Shown here piece after piece: positions 8,698 to 18,198 of a stretch of DNA of 64,000 nt. The notes beneath the pieces were generated by a model. That model was not told where the DNA came from, did no database searches, and saw only the letters and a list, made by a program, of their open reading frames with translations. Position numbers and translations under genes: made by a program. The number at the start of each line of letters is the position of its first letter. The stretch's first letter is position 1. The DNA comes from an uncultured Bacteroidales bacterium (GTDB lineage Bacteria; Bacteroidota; Bacteroidia; Bacteroidales; Paludibacteraceae): assembly GCA_902774185.1 (NCBI GenBank), contig CACYHE010000007.1:1-64000 (forward strand). Reading direction: 5' to 3'.

Positions 8698-8714
8698 ATT
8701 TTTTTGTAATTTTG
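8684..8714 (+). promoter_or_regulatory. Promoter of the AspT-like transporter gene
   Basis: TTGC at 8684-8687, 19 bases, TAATTTTG at 8707-8714. It overlaps the mtaB promoter across the near-palindrome TTGCATATGTGCAA (8684-8697). Confidence 0.85.
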
Positions 8715-8746
8715 CGCCGCATTTTAGTGTATAGTTTAAAATTGAT

Positions 8747-10426
8747 ATGAATTGGTTTACTAATTTATTTGTAGGTACGGGCATCGCGCACACGATCGTG
8801 ATGTTGGCGATAGTCATAGCTGCCGGTATTTTCTTGGGTGCCAAACTGAAATTTAAAGGGATCTCTTTGGGGATCACGTGGATCTTATTCTGCGCCATCG
8901 CGTACAGTCATTTTGCATGCAATCATTTCGGAATGCATCTGAATGCGGACGTGCTGAATTTTGCGAAGGACTTAGGGCTGATCCTCTTCGTCTATTCGAT
9001 CGGTCTGCAGGTGGGGCCGGGATTCTTCTCCAGTTTCGGCAAAGGCGGTATCAAATTAAACATGATCGCTTTCGGTGTCGTGTTCCTCGGATGCTTGGCG
9101 GCGTATCTGATCCATGTGATCAGCGGAGAAGACATCGCCGTGATGACGGGTGTGCTCTTCGGTGCGGTCACCAACACACCGGGTCTGGGTGCTGCACAGC
9201 AGACCTATCAGGACTTGACGGGTGCGGCGAATCCCGATATCGCATCGGGTTACGCGATGGCTTATCCCTTAGGCGTGGTAGGTATCATCCTCTCATTGCT
9301 GCTTATCCGTTGGATCTTCCGGATCAAGTTGGAGAAGGAGGAAGAGCTGGTGCAGGCGGAGAAAGGGGAAGAACGGCAGGTGACCCATTTTGATATGGAG
9401 TTGACGAATCCGCAGGTCGAAGGAATCCGGGTGCGGGACTTGAAACTGCTCACGCATGTCAATATCGTTGTCACCCGTCGTATCGACACGAACGGGGTAG
9501 AGATGATGCCGGATGCGGACACGGTGCTGCATGTAGGCGATAAGGTGCGGTTTGTAGGCGACGTGCAGAATGAACGAACGATCCTCCTGCTCGGTCCGCA
9601 GATAGAGGTGACGTGGGAAGAGAAAGAGAAAGATGTTCATCTGGTAAGCAAACATATTATCGTTTCCAAACCCAAATACAACGGTCGGCTGATCCGTGAC
9701 CTGCGTATCCGGGAGGCGTTCAATGTGACGATATCCCGTGTACGTCGTGCGGGTATCGAACTGTTGGCGACCAGTGACTTGCGTCTGCAGATGGGGGACC
9801 GTCTGACCGTGGTAGGCGAACAGGAAGCGGTAGAACGGGTGTCGAAAGCGTTCGGTAACTCGACCAAGAAACTGGAGGCGCCGAACTTGGCATCCCTCTT
9901 CTTCGGTATCGTGTTAGGTGTGGCGTTCGGTTCGATTCCGTTTGCCTTACCTGGGTTGAGCCAACCGTTCAAACTGGGCTTGGCAGGCGGTAGTCTGATC
10001 ATCGCCATCCTGATGGGCGCGTTCGGTGCCAAATGGCATGTGGTGACCTATACCACTACTTCTGCCAACCTCATGATTCGTGAGATCGGTATTTCGCTCT
10101 TCTTGGCGGCGGTCGGTTTCGGTGCCGGAGAAGGTTTTGTGGATACGCTGGTCAACGGCGGTTACGTATGGATCGGTTACGGCGTGATCATCACGCTGCT
10201 TCCGTTGCTCATCATGGGTATCATCGGACGCAAGAGTATGAAGTTGGATTATTTCACGCTGATGGGAACGATAGCAGGTTCCACTACGGATCCTCCTGCA
10301 TTGGCATATGCCACAGGACAGAGTACTTCGAATGACCGTGCTGCCGTGGCTTACTCCACCGTCTATCCTCTAACGATGTTTTTACGCGTCCTTACGGGAC
10401 AATTGATGATCTTGTGCTTCCTATAA
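8747..10426 (+). CDS. AspT/YidE-family putative transporter (AAE family)
   Basis: Inner-membrane protein of 559 residues with the architecture of aspartate:alanine exchanger-like permeases: two membrane blocks of about five to six helices (residues about 1-185 and 385-559) separated by two RCK_C/TrkA-C-like cytoplasmic modules (about 205-375). The repeated membrane motif is seen in LFVYSIGLQVGPGFF and FLAAVGFGAGEGF. TNTPGLGAAQQTY in the first half and TTDPPALAYA in the second are the paired substrate-side motifs of this family. The substrate cannot be inferred. Its stop overlaps the GTG start of the MATE gene by 13 bases, so the two are likely coupled. Confidence 0.85.
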   Translation: MNWFTNLFVGTGIAHTIVMLAIVIAAGIFLGAKLKFKGISLGITWILFCAIAYSHFACNHFGMHLNADVLNFAKDLGLILFVYSIGLQVGPGFFSSFGKGGIKLNMIAFGVVFLGCLAAYLIHVISGEDIAVMTGVLFGAVTNTPGLGAAQQTYQDLTGAANPDIASGYAMAYPLGVVGIILSLLLIRWIFRIKLEKEEELVQAEKGEERQVTHFDMELTNPQVEGIRVRDLKLLTHVNIVVTRRIDTNGVEMMPDADTVLHVGDKVRFVGDVQNERTILLLGPQIEVTWEEKEKDVHLVSKHIIVSKPKYNGRLIRDLRIREAFNVTISRVRRAGIELLATSDLRLQMGDRLTVVGEQEAVERVSKAFGNSTKKLEAPNLASLFFGIVLGVAFGSIPFALPGLSQPFKLGLAGGSLIIAILMGAFGAKWHVVTYTTTSANLMIREIGISLFLAAVGFGAGEGFVDTLVNGGYVWIGYGVIITLLPLLIMGIIGRKSMKLDYFTLMGTIAGSTTDPPALAYATGQSTSNDRAAVAYSTVYPLTMFLRVLTGQLMILCFL

Positions 10427-11778
10427 ACAAAGACATATTACGTTTATCGCTGCCGAGTATCTTGGCGAATATCACGATTCCGTTGGTAGGTATCGTGGAT
10501 ACGGCGATAGTGGGTCACATCAGCGATGCGGCAGCTATCGGCGGTATCGCTATCGGTACGATGCTCTTTGACCTGCTGTACTGGAACTTCGGTTTCCTGC
10601 GTGTGGGCACGAGCGGTCTGACGGCGCAAGCCTACGGAAAAGGGGAAGGGGTGAACACGGGTGAACGGGTGAATGCTGAATGCAGGAAGATACTGACACG
10701 GAGCCTGACCATCGCTTTGATAGCTGCCTTTCTGATCTGGGCGATCCAAGCGCTGTTCGTGAAGGCGGTGTTGGCGGTCGTACCTTGTTCGATTGAGGCG
10801 GCAAGTGTAGCCAAACGTTATTTCTTCATCCGCATCTGGGCAGCCCCGGCTACGCTGATGTTATTCACCTGCAAGGGTTGGTTCATCGGCATGCAGGACA
10901 CCAAAAGTCCGATGGCGGTGGATATACTGGTGAACGTGATGAACATCGCTGCCAGTTATTTCTTGGCCATCCGTGCTTCGATGGGTGTGGAAGGTGTTGC
11001 TTTCGGTACCCTTATCGCCCAGTATTCGGGATTACTGTTGACGGTGCTTATCATGGCGTTCAAGTACAAGATTATTCATATCGGTTTGATTGAGATGATC
11101 ATGTCGTTACGGGGCGCAGAGTTGAAAAGGATGATGGCGTTGAACGGCAACCTCATCGTGCGTTCGCTTTGTTTTTTAGTGGTATATGTAGGTTATACCT
11201 CTTTGGCAAGTATGTATGGCGATACCGAATTGGCGGTAAGCAGTATCCTGATGAAACTGTTTATGTTCTTTTCCTTCTTCGTGGACGGTTTTGCCTATGC
11301 CGGCGAAGCCTTGGTAGGGAAGACGATCGGAATGAGTCGTGCTGACGCACTCAATGATGAAATGAGCGCGACAAAGTCGCTCAATGATGTGGTGCGATCG
11401 CTCTTTACATGGAGTATGGGCGTCGGGGTGTTGTTCACTTTGATCTACGGTATTTGGGGAAAGACGTTCATCGCAGCGATGACCGATGATGCGACGGTCT
11501 TGGTTGCGGCAGAGAGATATATCGTTTGGTTGGCAGCCATGCCGCTCGTCAGTGCCTTGGCGTTCATGTGGGACGGTATCTTCGTAGGCGCGACAGCCGG
11601 CAAACAGATACGCAATGCGATGATCTGGGCAGCAGTCGGTTTTGTGATCGCCTATGCCGCTACGTTCCGATGGATAGGTATTCAAGCGCTTTATGTGGCG
11701 TATTTCGTGCATCTGATAGCCCGGGTCGTGTACCTGTCCGTCCAATGGAAAGAAATGGAAATAGATTATGAAAGATAG
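10414..11778 (+). CDS. MATE-family efflux transporter (DinF-like)
   Basis: Inner-membrane antiporter of 454 residues with about twelve hydrophobic segments. The N-terminus (LRLSLPSILANITIPLVGIVD) and the internal motif after GFLRVGTSGLTAQA are typical of MATE proteins of the DinF branch, which export organic cations or drugs using H+ or Na+. The GTG start at 10414 lies inside the preceding gene; no ATG is available near by. Two soluble loops contain word-type insertions: a GTGAAC-rich stretch near 10650-10675 (EGVNTGERVN) and the hairpin module at 11350-11389 (LNDEMSATKSLND). The stop overlaps the adaptor start. Coupling with the following RND adaptor suggests an efflux operon. Confidence 0.88.
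   Translation: MLPINKDILRLSLPSILANITIPLVGIVDTAIVGHISDAAAIGGIAIGTMLFDLLYWNFGFLRVGTSGLTAQAYGKGEGVNTGERVNAECRKILTRSLTIALIAAFLIWAIQALFVKAVLAVVPCSIEAASVAKRYFFIRIWAAPATLMLFTCKGWFIGMQDTKSPMAVDILVNVMNIAASYFLAIRASMGVEGVAFGTLIAQYSGLLLTVLIMAFKYKIIHIGLIEMIMSLRGAELKRMMALNGNLIVRSLCFLVVYVGYTSLASMYGDTELAVSSILMKLFMFFSFFVDGFAYAGEALVGKTIGMSRADALNDEMSATKSLNDVVRSLFTWSMGVGVLFTLIYGIWGKTFIAAMTDDATVLVAAERYIVWLAAMPLVSALAFMWDGIFVGATAGKQIRNAMIWAAVGFVIAYAATFRWIGIQALYVAYFVHLIARVVYLSVQWKEMEIDYER
11350..11389. repeat. Hairpin module shared with aroQ
   Basis: AATGATG words flank a stem in which GAGC(GC)GAC pairs with GTCGCTC around AAA. A second copy, in the same frame, lies in aroQ at 37191-37229 (minus), with a compensated base pair and a different loop (TTC). 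Confidence 0.8.
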
Positions 11779-12787
11779 ATTGGTTTATATAAGTCTGATG
11801 GCATTGGTCATCACCGCCTGTTCCTCCCGGGAGCATGCGGCACGTCAACAGGCACCCTTGAAAGTGCAGACGATGGTGGTGACAAGCGGTACCTACGGCA
11901 GTTCTGCCCGTTATGTAGGCGCAGTGGAAGCCGTGCGTGAGACACCGCTGAGTATGCAGACACCGGGTCGTGTGACGCAGGTGCTTGTCAAGAATGGAGA
12001 ACGGGTGAACCCGGGGCAAGTCCTCTTGACCGTCGATGACACGCAGGCACGTAATGCCTTGACATCCGCAGATGCGGCGCTGCGTCATGCGCAGGACGGG
12101 TTTGACCGTGTGCAGCAGGTGCATGCCAAAGGAGTGGTTTCCGACCAGAAGATGGTAGAGATAGAGAGTCAGTTGGCGAAAGCCCAAGCGATGTTTGATG
12201 CGGCACAGAAACAGTTGGACGAGTGCTCGTTGGTTGCTCCTTGCGAAGGAATCGTACAGGGTTTGGAAATGGAACAAGGACAGACGGTACTGCCCGGTGC
12301 TCCGCTCTGTTCCCTGTTGGACGTGACGGGTTTCAGCATTCGTTTTGCCGTTCCCGAAGCGGAGATCAAAGACTTGGCACCAACCGGTCAACTGTACTGC
12401 GCTGCCGTAGATAAGACGCTGCCGGTTCAGGTGATAGAGAAAGAGATGAAAGCGAATGCGCTGACCCATACCTATGATGTGGTAGCGAAGATAGAAGGCG
12501 GCGTCGATGTTCTGATGGCAGGTATGGTGGGCGTGGTAACGATTAGCGATGAGCGATTAGCGATGAAGGGGGAGTTCGTCATTCCGGCGAAATGTATCTT
12601 ACTCAAACCCGAAGGGGCAACCGTTTGGGTGAAGAAAGACGGAAAGGCCGTTCGACGACTCGTCACGGTGGACGGCTATCAGGCGGACGGCGTTCGTATC
12701 ACAGCAGGTCTGCAGGCAGGCGACTCCCTGATTATAGAAGGATATCAGAAACTTTACAATAATTGTAAAGTTATTTGTGATTTGTAA
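11768..12787 (+). CDS. RND efflux periplasmic adaptor (membrane fusion lipoprotein)
   Basis: The protein has a lipoprotein signal peptide with lipobox ITAC (Cys at residue 18), so it is anchored to the periplasmic face of a membrane. It then shows the usual biotinyl-lipoyl, hairpin (coiled-coil with AQAMFDAAQKQLDEC) and beta-barrel order of HlyD/AcrA-type adaptors. It would link the RND pump encoded next to an outer-membrane channel. No TolC-like gene is present in this window. The ATG overlaps the MATE stop. An in-frame heptad array (12541-12568) encodes SDERLAM. The C-terminus (VICDL) and stop codon are supplied by a second array that runs into the pump gene. Confidence 0.9.
   Translation: MKDRLVYISLMALVITACSSREHAARQQAPLKVQTMVVTSGTYGSSARYVGAVEAVRETPLSMQTPGRVTQVLVKNGERVNPGQVLLTVDDTQARNALTSADAALRHAQDGFDRVQQVHAKGVVSDQKMVEIESQLAKAQAMFDAAQKQLDECSLVAPCEGIVQGLEMEQGQTVLPGAPLCSLLDVTGFSIRFAVPEAEIKDLAPTGQLYCAAVDKTLPVQVIEKEMKANALTHTYDVVAKIEGGVDVLMAGMVGVVTISDERLAMKGEFVIPAKCILLKPEGATVWVKKDGKAVRRLVTVDGYQADGVRITAGLQAGDSLIIEGYQKLYNNCKVICDL
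12541..12568. repeat. GATTAGC/GATGAGC heptad array in the adaptor gene
   Basis: Four heptads. The 21 bases 12546-12566 are identical to the complement of 28966-28986 in the glycosyltransferase gene, and both are read in the same frame as SDERLAM. Confidence 0.9.
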
Positions 12788-12818
12788 TTTGTGATTTGTA
12801 ATTTGTGATTTGTAATTT
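12751..12818. repeat. Perfect hairpin plus heptad array at the adaptor-pump junction
   Basis: A 9-bp stem, ACTTTACAA with TTGTAAAGT around TAA (12751-12771), abuts about six heptads of the GATTTGT/AATTTGT type (to 12818). The array supplies the adaptor's stop codon and reaches the pump's TTG start. Confidence 0.9.
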
Positions 12819-15800
12819 TTGAAAACCAGTAAGCACATAGAAGTCGCCATGAAGCGGCACGGATTAGTGATGGCACTATTCCTGTTGCTGATGGGATTCG
12901 GTATCTGGTCGTTGCCGAAGATGAACAAGGATGAGTTTCCTCAGTTTACGATGCGGCAGGGACTGGTGGTGGCGGTCTATCCCGGTGCGACGGCGGATGA
13001 GGTAGAGCAGCAGGTGACGATACCCTTGGAGGAGTATATCAACTCCTTCGAAGCGGTGGATAAGAGTCTCACCTTCAGCAGAACCGAAGACGGGATGGTC
13101 TATGTCTATGTAATGCTCCGTATGGAGAGTATCGATGATGAGGTGGCATGGAATAAGATCCGTGCCGGCTTACCCTTACTGCAGAAGACCCGTCTGCCGG
13201 CAGGCGTATTGCAGACCTTGGTCGTCGATGACTTCGGGAATACCTCTTCCCTCTTAATTGCCGTAGAGAGCGATCAACGTAGTCCGCGTGAGCTGGAAGA
13301 ATATACCCGGCAGATAGGTACGAAGTTACGCACGATACCGGAGATGGGTAAACTGCGTATCATGGGTCAGCAAACCGAAGAGATCGCCATCACGATAGAT
13401 CCCGAACGCCTGTCTATGTACGGCATCCATCCCTCGGTACTGCAGTCGCAGATGGCGCTGCAGGGACTGCGCATGATAGGCGGAGAGAACGGGAACCAAG
13501 GTCTGTTACAAGTGGTCATCCCTTACCAGACCGAGTACGAATGGCAGGAACAGATCATATGGTCCGATGCGGTGACGGGCAACACGGTACGGCTCAAAGA
13601 TATCGCAACGGTGGAACGACGTTACCAGGCCGCCAAGCAGTATGTAGAGCATGACGGAGCACCTTGTCTGATCTTGAATATAGAGATGGTGCCGGGACAT
13701 AATATCGTCGCCTTCGGTAACGAGGTGGATAAAGCTTTGGAAGAAGCTGCGGCTTTATTACCGCCCGACATCCGCTTCCATCGCATCACTGACCAACCCA
13801 AAGTGGTCAATGACTCCGTCTGGTCGTTCTTACGGGATATCTTAATCTCCATCATCGTGGTCATCGTCGTGATGCTGGTGCTCTTCCCCTTACGAACGGC
13901 GCTGGTGGCAGCAACAGGTTTACCCGTTTGTACCGCCATTTGTATCGGGCTGATGTTCGTGACGGGTATCGAACTGAATACGGTTACTTTGGCTGCCTTG
14001 ATCTTCGTGTTAGGTATGATCGTCGATGACTCGGTGATCGTCATTGACGGTTACTCGAACCTGCTGGAGAAACATCACTCCCGTTGGTACTCCGCCATCG
14101 TCAGCACCAGTATGCTGTTTGTACCGATGTCCTTGGCAACGATGGCGATTTGTGGTATGTTCTTCCCCATGACCCGTATCATCACCGGTCCTTTAGGGGA
14201 GTTTGTCCAACTCTTCCCCTTCGCCGTGCTCTTTGCCTTGGTAGCCAGTATCTTCTATGCAAGTTGGGTGACACCTTATTTGTCCTACCGCTTCGTACGG
14301 GAACGTAAAGATAGCGAATGGACGCTTTTCGAACGGATGCAGAACCGTTTCTTCGGTTGGTTACAGCGTACCTACCAACGTGTGCTCAGTGCTTGTTTTA
14401 AGCGACCGGTTATCGTTTGGACCATACTGGTCATTTCTATCGGTACGGGTCTGTTCTTACTCTCCCGACTGAACCTGCAGTTGTTACCCAAAGCAGAAAG
14501 GGAGTTCTTTGCCGTCGAGATCCATCTGCGTGACGGAGCGACGGTGGAAGAGAGTGCCGTCGTGGCTGATTCCTTGGCGCGTATTTTAGGACAGGACGAA
14601 CGGGTGACATCCGTCACGGCGTTCATGGGACAGTCTTCTCCCCGTTTCCATGCCACCTATACCCCGCAGACACCGGCTCCTAATTTTGCCCAACTGATTG
14701 TCAATACGAAGTCGAGTGTGGCAACCGGACAGATTCTCAAAGAGTACGGTCCGAAGTATGAGAACTATTTCCCCAATGCCTATGCCCGGTTCAAACAGTT
14801 GGACTACCAAGCGGTGAAGAACCCGCTCGAAGTGCGTGTGAAAGGTGAACAAAGGGAACAGATGGCTCCGATAGCGGATAGTATCTTACTATTCATGCAG
14901 CAGTTACCGCAGCTCCAATGGGTACATAGCGATTATGATAAGATAGCCCCTTCCACCCGTATCGTGCTCAAACCCGAAGAGGCCACCCGTTTAGGCATCA
15001 CGGAGACGATGCTCTCCGTTTACTTACGGCAAGCCACACAAGGCACGACGGTTACTACCTTGTACGAAGGCAGCTACGGCGTACCGGTAGTGCTTTATAC
15101 TGCCGGAACGGAACCGATGAATGCGGAGTCCTTAGGGGCATTGCAAGTACCTACCGCCATTCCTTCCGTATGGGTACCGCTGCGACAAGTGGCAACCATC
15201 GAACCGGCTTGGCATCATACCATGTTGGAACGGCGTAATGCGGTGCAGACCATCACGATAGGTGCAGATATGAAGGGAACGGCGAGTCAGGTTGATGCGG
15301 AACGAACCGTTCGGCAATGGATCAATACCCATCTGACGGATTTACCCGAAGGCGTGTCCATCAGTTATGGCGGTTTGACGGAGATCAACGGTCTCATCCT
15401 GCCCCGGATACTTTGGAGTATCGTGGCAGCTCTGGCGGTGATGTTACTGCTCATGCTTTATCACTTCGGTAAGTTAGGCCTTTCCTTCCTTACCCTCTCC
15501 AGCGCCATCCTCTGTCTGTTCGGTTCGATGACGGGATTATGGATGTTTAAGTTGGATATATCCATCACGGCGGTCTTAGGTATCGTCAGTCTGATCGGTA
15601 TCATCGTGCGCAATGCGATCATGATGTATGAGTATGCGGAGGATGCCCGTAAATACAAACACTTGTCCTATCGGGAGGCGGCTTACCAAGCCGGGTTACG
15701 ACGTATGCGTCCGGTCTTCCTGACCAGTGCCACAACGGCTTTAGGTGTGTTACCGATGATCATTACGCATTCGAGTCTATGGATGCCGATGGGTGTGGTG

Positions 15801-15893
15801 ATCTGTTTCGGAACGATCTTCACCTTACCGCTCACGGTAACGATCCTGCCGGTGGTGTATTGGAAAGTGCATGAGAAAAAAGACAAAAGATGA
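12819..15893 (+). CDS. RND-family efflux permease (HAE1/AcrB-like)
   Basis: Inner-membrane proton-driven pump of 1024 residues with the duplicated RND layout: TM1 (about 13-30), a large periplasmic loop, TM2-7 (about 330-500), a second loop and TM8-12 (about 855-1015). The TM4 segment LGMIVDDSVIVIDG carries the paired aspartates of the proton relay, and SLIGIIVRNAIMMYEYAEDA is the matching motif in the second half. It would work with the adaptor encoded just upstream. The start is TTG 12819, directly after the word array, because the next ATG (12849) would cut the conserved N-terminal amphipathic segment. The stop overlaps the next ATG (ATGA). The substrate is unknown. Confidence 0.9.
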   Translation: MKTSKHIEVAMKRHGLVMALFLLLMGFGIWSLPKMNKDEFPQFTMRQGLVVAVYPGATADEVEQQVTIPLEEYINSFEAVDKSLTFSRTEDGMVYVYVMLRMESIDDEVAWNKIRAGLPLLQKTRLPAGVLQTLVVDDFGNTSSLLIAVESDQRSPRELEEYTRQIGTKLRTIPEMGKLRIMGQQTEEIAITIDPERLSMYGIHPSVLQSQMALQGLRMIGGENGNQGLLQVVIPYQTEYEWQEQIIWSDAVTGNTVRLKDIATVERRYQAAKQYVEHDGAPCLILNIEMVPGHNIVAFGNEVDKALEEAAALLPPDIRFHRITDQPKVVNDSVWSFLRDILISIIVVIVVMLVLFPLRTALVAATGLPVCTAICIGLMFVTGIELNTVTLAALIFVLGMIVDDSVIVIDGYSNLLEKHHSRWYSAIVSTSMLFVPMSLATMAICGMFFPMTRIITGPLGEFVQLFPFAVLFALVASIFYASWVTPYLSYRFVRERKDSEWTLFERMQNRFFGWLQRTYQRVLSACFKRPVIVWTILVISIGTGLFLLSRLNLQLLPKAEREFFAVEIHLRDGATVEESAVVADSLARILGQDERVTSVTAFMGQSSPRFHATYTPQTPAPNFAQLIVNTKSSVATGQILKEYGPKYENYFPNAYARFKQLDYQAVKNPLEVRVKGEQREQMAPIADSILLFMQQLPQLQWVHSDYDKIAPSTRIVLKPEEATRLGITETMLSVYLRQATQGTTVTTLYEGSYGVPVVLYTAGTEPMNAESLGALQVPTAIPSVWVPLRQVATIEPAWHHTMLERRNAVQTITIGADMKGTASQVDAERTVRQWINTHLTDLPEGVSISYGGLTEINGLILPRILWSIVAALAVMLLLMLYHFGKLGLSFLTLSSAILCLFGSMTGLWMFKLDISITAVLGIVSLIGIIVRNAIMMYEYAEDARKYKHLSYREAAYQAGLRRMRPVFLTSATTALGVLPMIITHSSLWMPMGVVICFGTIFTLPLTVTILPVVYWKVHEKKDKR

Positions 15894-16483
15894 GAGTGCT
15901 TGTTTTTGGAGATATGACCCGGTGTACGGAGCAGGAGGTACAACGATTGTTACCGCTTGTTTCCGAACAACGCCGCCAACAGGCGCTCAAATACAGACAC
16001 ACCTTCGGACAGTACTGCTGCTTGAAGAGTTGGTTGATGCTGGAAGAAGGAATGAAAACTTTCAACTTTCAACTTTCAACTTTCAACTACGAAAAGAACG
16101 GCAAACCGTACGTTGAGAACGGTCCGTACTTTTCGATCAGTCATTGCAAAACCGCTATCGCGGTGGCGATAGATGACCGACCGATAGGTATCGATATTGA
16201 GAGTATCCGGCATGCCGATGAGGAACTCATCGCCCGTACGATGAATGAGGAGGAGAAATCACAAATCACAAATCACAAATCACAAATCGAAAGCGCCCGC
16301 GCTTTCACCCGCCTATGGACGCAGAAAGAGGCGATCGTTAAGTTGGAAGGAACGGGCATAGAGAGTTTTGAGCAACTCCGGTCGATAAGAACACAGAACA
16401 CTGAATACAGAATACAGACGTTTGAAAACGAGAATTATATATACAGTATAGCATATGGAAAACTACATTGTTTCAGCGCGTAA
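15890..16483 (+). CDS. 4'-phosphopantetheinyl transferase (Sfp-type)
   Basis: Transfers the phosphopantetheine arm of CoA onto a carrier-protein serine, most likely acyl carrier protein. The family motifs are clear: YFSISHC, IGIDIES (Mg2+-binding aspartate and glutamate) and FTRLWTQKEAIVKLEG. The protein has 197 residues. Three word insertions lie within it (16057-16084, 16256-16306, 16388-16415); they encode about 35 residues outside the catalytic motifs, and without them the protein would be unusually short. It begins within the pump gene (ATGA overlap) and its last 29 bases overlap the start of dnaX, so translation of all three is probably coupled. Confidence 0.9.
   Translation: MRVLVFGDMTRCTEQEVQRLLPLVSEQRRQQALKYRHTFGQYCCLKSWLMLEEGMKTFNFQLSTFNYEKNGKPYVENGPYFSISHCKTAIAVAIDDRPIGIDIESIRHADEELIARTMNEEEKSQITNHKSQIESARAFTRLWTQKEAIVKLEGTGIESFEQLRSIRTQNTEYRIQTFENENYIYSIAYGKLHCFSA
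16057..16084. repeat. AACTTTC heptad array inside the PPTase gene
   Basis: Four perfect AACTTTC heptads plus a partial fifth, read as FNFQLSTFN. Confidence 0.95.
16256..16306. repeat. AAATCAC heptad array plus perfect hairpin inside the PPTase gene
   Basis: Four perfect AAATCAC heptads (16256-16283) and a partial copy are followed by GAAAGCGC-CC-GCGCTTTC (16289-16306), a perfect 8-base inverted repeat. Confidence 0.95.
16388..16415. repeat. AGAACAC heptad array inside the PPTase gene
   Basis: AGAACAC, AGAACAC, TGAATAC, AGAATAC. It is the same family as the array before the LptF/G gene at 21490-21530. Confidence 0.85.
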
Positions 16484-18167
16484 GTACCGGCCGCAGACCT
16501 TTGAGTCGGTAGTGGGTCAACAGGCGCTTACGCAGACTTTGCAGAATGCAATTCGTCAGAACCATCTGGCGCATGCATATCTGTTTTGTGGACCGCGAGG
16601 GGTAGGTAAGACCACCTGCGCCCGTATCTTCGCAAAGACCATCAACTGTCTTAATCCGCAAAACGGGTACGATGCATGTAACGAATGTGAGTCCTGCAAG
16701 GCCTTTAACGAACAGCGGTCATTTAATATTCACGAACTGGATGCGGCGTCCAATAACTCGGTCGATGACATCCGTTCGTTGATTGACCAAGTGCGTATCC
16801 CGCCGCAGATAGGTAAGTACTCCGTCTATATCATCGATGAGGTACATATGCTCTCGGCAGGTGCTTTCAATGCGCTCCTCAAGACACTGGAAGAACCCCC
16901 TTCATACGCCATCTTTATTCTGGCGACCACGGAGAAACATAAGGTGCTGCCGACGATCCTCAGTCGTTGTCAGGTCTATGACTTCAACCGTATCACCGTA
17001 CCCGATACCATCGCTTATCTGCAGAAAGTGGCAGCGAACGAAGGTATCACGGTAAGCGAAGAGGCGCTGAACGTAGTGGCGCAAAAAGCGGACGGCGGTA
17101 TGCGTGACGCTCTCTCTATCTTCGACCAACTGGTGGCTTTCTGCGGAACGACCATCACCTATGAGCGTACGATAGAGGTACTGAACGTGCTGAACGTCGA
17201 TTATTACTTCTCCTTGGTGGACGATGCCTTGGCACATGACGTGACGAAAGCCCTCTTGCTCTTCAATGAGGTGTTGAACCACGGTTTCGATGCCGCTCAT
17301 TTCGTTACCGGTTTTGCACAACACCTGCGGGACGTGCTGGTAAGCAAAGATGTACAGACCTTGCCGTTATTAGAGACGAGTGACGCTATTCGGGCGAAGT
17401 ACGCAGCGCAGGCGCAACACTGTCATCCGATGTGGCTTTTCCAGGCACTCGACATCCTCAATACCTGCGATATCAACTATCGTACGGCACGGAATAAACG
17501 CCTGACGGTAGAACTGGCACTCGTCAAACTATGCCAACTCGGCGTGGCACAGACCGTTCCGACCACGCAACCCGCACCGCAGCCTACTGTGCACCCCGCA
17601 CCGCAGCCGCAGGCTGCTAAACCTGCTCTGCAGGAGACAATCACCAATCACCAATCACCAATCACCAATACTCCGAAGGAGTCTGCTCCTACGGTATCCA
17701 TCCCCAAGATGCCCAGTATCAGTCTTGGTGTAGGCAAGAAAAAAGAGGAACCAATCACAAATCACCAATCACCAATAACAAATACTCCTCCTCAAGAGGA
17801 GTCCAATCGCCCTTTTACGGCTGACCAACTCAGAGACGCGTGGGTTGGTCTGATTGCTGCCCATAAGGAGGAATTGCGTCTTAAAGAGTTGATGGAGAGT
17901 TATGCTCCCCGACTGATTGATGAACATACGGCTCAGATTCAGATGCCTAACCCTTGGCAGATGGATCAGATGCGAAAAGCCATGCCGGAACTGGCAAAGC
18001 AACTACGGGAGACCTTGCATAACAGCCAACTGCACATCCAACTGGTACAAGCCGAGTACAGTCAGGAACAGATGGCGTTTACAGCAGAAGAGAAATATGC
18101 TATCATGGCAGAGCAGAACCCTGCCGTCGCGATGCTCAAAGACCGACTCGACCTGCAAATAGACTAA
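16455..18167 (+). CDS. dnaX: DNA polymerase III subunit gamma/tau
   Basis: Clamp-loader ATPase subunit of the replicative polymerase. The N-terminal AAA+ region carries Walker A GPRGVGKTT, the zinc-binding CNECESC, the Walker B IIDEVHML and sensor/arginine-finger region LSRCQVYDF. It is followed by a collar domain and a tau-like C-terminal region. The protein has 570 residues. The linker between residues about 360 and 460 is low complexity (PQPTVHPAPQPQ) and holds two word-plus-hairpin insertions (17639-17682, 17751-17802), read as ITNHQSPITNT in both. The start lies inside the PPTase gene. I see no frameshift site that would clearly give a separate gamma form. Confidence 0.95.
   Translation: MENYIVSARKYRPQTFESVVGQQALTQTLQNAIRQNHLAHAYLFCGPRGVGKTTCARIFAKTINCLNPQNGYDACNECESCKAFNEQRSFNIHELDAASNNSVDDIRSLIDQVRIPPQIGKYSVYIIDEVHMLSAGAFNALLKTLEEPPSYAIFILATTEKHKVLPTILSRCQVYDFNRITVPDTIAYLQKVAANEGITVSEEALNVVAQKADGGMRDALSIFDQLVAFCGTTITYERTIEVLNVLNVDYYFSLVDDALAHDVTKALLLFNEVLNHGFDAAHFVTGFAQHLRDVLVSKDVQTLPLLETSDAIRAKYAAQAQHCHPMWLFQALDILNTCDINYRTARNKRLTVELALVKLCQLGVAQTVPTTQPAPQPTVHPAPQPQAAKPALQETITNHQSPITNTPKESAPTVSIPKMPSISLGVGKKKEEPITNHQSPITNTPPQEESNRPFTADQLRDAWVGLIAAHKEELRLKELMESYAPRLIDEHTAQIQMPNPWQMDQMRKAMPELAKQLRETLHNSQLHIQLVQAEYSQEQMAFTAEEKYAIMAEQNPAVAMLKDRLDLQID
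17639..17682. repeat. AATCACC heptad array plus hairpin in the dnaX linker
   Basis: Four perfect AATCACC heptads (17639-17666), then hairpin ACTCC-GAA-GGAGT (17670-17682). Confidence 0.9.
17751..17802. repeat. Second heptad array plus hairpin in the dnaX linker
   Basis: Five heptads (CCAATCA, CAAATCA, CCAATCA, CCAATAA, CAAATAC) run into the hairpin ACTCCTC-CTCAA-GAGGAGT (17784-17802). The hairpin arms extend those of the first copy. Confidence 0.9.
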
Positions 18168-18182
18168 CCGGAGAGGCTCCGG
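18168..18182. repeat. Small hairpin between dnaX and ygiQ
   Basis: CCGGAG-AGG-CTCCGG directly after the dnaX stop, without a T-run, so it is not a typical terminator. Confidence 0.6.
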
Positions 18183-18198
18183 AGCCGCTTATTCAACG

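Noticed and set aside
16256..17802. Repeats as a CRISPR array
   Set aside because: Units are 7 bases, directly adjacent, without spacers; no cas gene is present.
18168..18182. Hairpin after dnaX as a terminator
   Set aside because: No T-tract follows, and the next gene begins 17 bases later without its own promoter.
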